A stretch of 16,048 nt of DNA from Bryobacterales bacterium (GTDB taxonomy: Bacteria; Acidobacteriota; Terriglobia; Bryobacterales; Bryobacteraceae): the NCBI GenBank assembly GCA_003487005.1, contig DNFG01000323.1, positions 1 through 16,048 of the forward strand. The letters run 5' to 3'. The notes beneath the pieces are model-generated. The model had not been told where the DNA came from. It saw only the letters and a program-made list of their open reading frames with translations, and ran no database searches. Position numbers and translations under genes: made by a program. How positions within the stretch are numbered: position 1 is the first letter of the stretch; each line of letters begins with the position of its first letter. Below, in pieces: positions 14,426 to 16,048 of the stretch.

Positions 14426-14438
14426 CCGTTTGAAAATA

Positions 14439-15491
14439 TCAACTTTCCGCGGTCTGCGCGCGGGATTGAAGCACCGTGGCGGCCTTCTTGGGCGCGGGGC
14501 GGCTGACCGGTTCGTAGCGGAACCAGCCGGCGATATACTCATCGCTTACCCGCTTGCGCGCCATGATCTGCCGCCGCTTCTCCCAGGTCCGGCCCCAGCT
14601 CTTGATGACATGCCAGAACCCGCGCAGGGAATAGTGCTCGTAAAGCACGCAGCAGGAAGCCACCACGAAATCCCGGGCAGTGATCGCGAACCAGTGCCGC
14701 CGGTAAAGATCCCCGGTCATGTTCTTCACCCGCATCAGGAACCGGTTCTTCACCGAGTGCATGTTGATCTCGCGGGGCAGAACCCGCCGGTTGCCCGGCA
14801 ACACCGCGCGGACATGATACCCGCGCGCGTACGGGGTGTACAGACACCGCCAACCCAGCAGTTGCGCCCGCCATGCCACATCGGCATCTTCCCGGTATAC
14901 GAAGAAATCGGGATCGAAAAACTCGCCGTTGATCGAAATATCATCGATCATCGTCCGCCGGTATAGAGCGGCGGCAGCCGTTGCCCCGAAAACATACTCT
15001 CGCTTCAGGTAATGGCCATTGTCCACCTCGCGGCTGCCCCGGTCCAGGTGCCGCAGATGGGGGGTGAAATAGATGCCCGTGGAATCCACGCGCGGCCGGG
15101 CTTCAATGTCGAAGTCCGGGCTCATCACCAGCAGCTTTCCACAAACCGTGCCGATCCGGTTGTCCAACCGGCCCGCCTCGAGCAGAGCCTGGATGAAGTA
15201 CGGCATCAGCAGGACATCGGGGTTCAGCGTCAGAATCCACGAACCGCGAGAAAGTTCGATCGCCTGGTTTTGCGCCGCCGCGAAACCAATATTGCCGGAA
15301 TTGTACACAATCCGGCAGCGGTCTTCGTAGTGTTCAAGGATATCCCGGGTACCGTCGGTCGAGTTGTTATCGATGACGATAATCTCGATCCTCGGTCCCT
15401 TTTGCGCAAGGACGGATTCAAGGCAGCGCTTGATGTAGCGCCCGCTATTGTAAGTCACCAGGGTGACGGTCACTAATTCGTTCGAAGCCAT
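14439..15491 (-). CDS. GT2 family glycosyltransferase (rhamnosyltransferase-like)
   Basis: A 350-residue GT-A fold inverting glycosyltransferase. It begins VTVTLVTYNSGRYIKRCLESVLAQ, the nucleotide-binding first strand; IIVIDNNSTDGT follows. LNPDVLL supplies the DxD-like metal site. EDADVAWRAQLLGWRCLY provides the catalytic-base (ED) motif, and YHVRAVLPGNRRVLPREIN is typical of the WbbL/rhamnosyltransferase branch (COG1216). The C-terminal tail (RTWEKRRQIMARKRVSD) is basic and may sit at the membrane. No transmembrane helix is obvious. Its ATG at 15491 has no clear ribosome binding site, so coupling to the upstream gene 30 bp away is likely. It is followed at 13 bp by the rhamnosidase gene. 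Donor sugar is inferred, not shown. Confidence 0.9.
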   Translation of the reverse strand: MASNELVTVTLVTYNSGRYIKRCLESVLAQKGPRIEIIVIDNNSTDGTRDILEHYEDRCRIVYNSGNIGFAAAQNQAIELSRGSWILTLNPDVLLMPYFIQALLEAGRLDNRIGTVCGKLLVMSPDFDIEARPRVDSTGIYFTPHLRHLDRGSREVDNGHYLKREYVFGATAAAALYRRTMIDDISINGEFFDPDFFVYREDADVAWRAQLLGWRCLYTPYARGYHVRAVLPGNRRVLPREINMHSVKNRFLMRVKNMTGDLYRRHWFAITARDFVVASCCVLYEHYSLRGFWHVIKSWGRTWEKRRQIMARKRVSDEYIAGWFRYEPVSRPAPKKAATVLQSRAQTAES

Positions 15492-15521
15492 GAAAAAGAG
15501 GCAAAATCTCCAGAGAATCGC

Positions 15522-16048
15522 TTACATCCGTGAACGAACGTCATCGGCACACCGAGCCTCGACAGGCGCCCCGCCGGACTGACTTCGCCCGGTTCGCAGG
15601 CACCCCAAGGTGAGCCGCACCACTTGACCATAAACCCCCAAAGGTTGGATCGACCGGCGCCGGATCATCCCCGTCACAGCCCTCGGCATCGACCCGAGTA
15701 CCACTGCTCCAGCCACAACAACTACTTCCGGCAGACGGAAATGGCGGACAGTGTATCTCAGAAGGCTACCACACCAGTATAACTGCCGGGCGCCCCACTC
15801 CAACTGACCGATCGAGTCGGCACCCACGTGGCGCGCTCGCGCCCCAGGCAGGTAGCGCGTGCCGTACCCGGCATCACGCATCCTCTTCAGGAAGTCCACG
15901 TCCTCAAACCACAAGGGGTGGAAGCCTTCATCGAACCCGCCCACACGCATCCAGGCCTCACGGCGGACCAGAAGAAACGCGCCGGCAGGCTGCTCGACAT
16001 CAGCCGCTTCCGTATAGTCAAAATCCAGACACCGGTACCTCCGGTTCA
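15522..16048 (-). CDS. GT2 family glycosyltransferase, C-terminal part (cut by window edge)
   Basis: The frame is open to the window end, and the visible 174 codons are the C-terminal portion of a GT2 (COG1216-type) enzyme. QPAGAFLLVRREAWMRVGGFDEGFHPLWFEDVDFLKRM is the conserved block after the DxD site; it includes the ED catalytic-base motif, and GTRYLPGARARHVGADSI follows. RLPEVVVVAGAVVLGSMPRAVTGMIRRR is a hydrophobic stretch which suggests membrane association. An internal ATG at 15950 is not the start, since conserved sequence lies on both sides of it. It ends 30 bp before the next GT2 gene and is probably the first visible gene of the same operon. It is related in family to its neighbour but not a close copy. 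Confidence 0.88.
   Translation of the reverse strand, partial: NRRYRCLDFDYTEAADVEQPAGAFLLVRREAWMRVGGFDEGFHPLWFEDVDFLKRMRDAGYGTRYLPGARARHVGADSIGQLEWGARQLYWCGSLLRYTVRHFRLPEVVVVAGAVVLGSMPRAVTGMIRRRSIQPLGVYGQVVRLTLGCLRTGRSQSGGAPVEARCADDVRSRM

Overview
The window looks like chromosomal DNA of a GC-rich bacterium, most likely an acidobacterium of the Bryobacterales/Solibacter type. This is inferred from the mix of a TatC with an extra C-terminal membrane segment, large predicted Tat-exported glycoside hydrolases, TTG starts and leader-poor genes; there is no rRNA or other marker that would prove it. No phage, insertion sequence, integrase or CRISPR array is visible.

Layout, left to right. A 5'-truncated tatC (+) opens the window. 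It is followed by about 390 bp without a convincing gene. Next come a compact DUF433/DUF5615 toxin-antitoxin pair (+) with a recognisable promoter, and a SAM-dependent methyltransferase (+). Converging on these from the right are prfC (peptide chain release factor 3, -), with its own promoter and a potentially structured leader, and a second methyltransferase (-). A tRNA-Ala(CGC) gene (+) and an alpha/beta hydrolase (+) follow. The hydrolase overlaps tail to tail by 20 bp with a GH51-type alpha-L-arabinofuranosidase (-). The arabinofuranosidase is divergent from a small secreted LamG/DUF1080-like protein (+). A secreted two-domain protein of unknown function (-) then stands alone.

The right-hand 6.7 kb is a tightly packed minus-strand block, read right to left: a GT2 glycosyltransferase (cut by the window edge), a second GT2, a GH106-like alpha-L-rhamnosidase, a DUF1972/GT4 glycosyltransferase, and alanine racemase. 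Spacings are 30 bp, 13 bp, a 3-bp TTGA-type overlap, and 6 bp. This points to one operon for making and trimming a rhamnose-containing surface polysaccharide, with the D-alanine gene at its tail.

Three predicted exported proteins (GH51, LamG-like, GH106-like) begin with twin-arginine signals, which fits the tatC at the left edge. I see no clear new defence or mobile system. The most unusual items are the rhamnosidase embedded and translationally coupled inside a glycosyltransferase operon, the prfC leader, the 24-bp in-frame duplication at the start of tatC, and the internally duplicated secreted protein.
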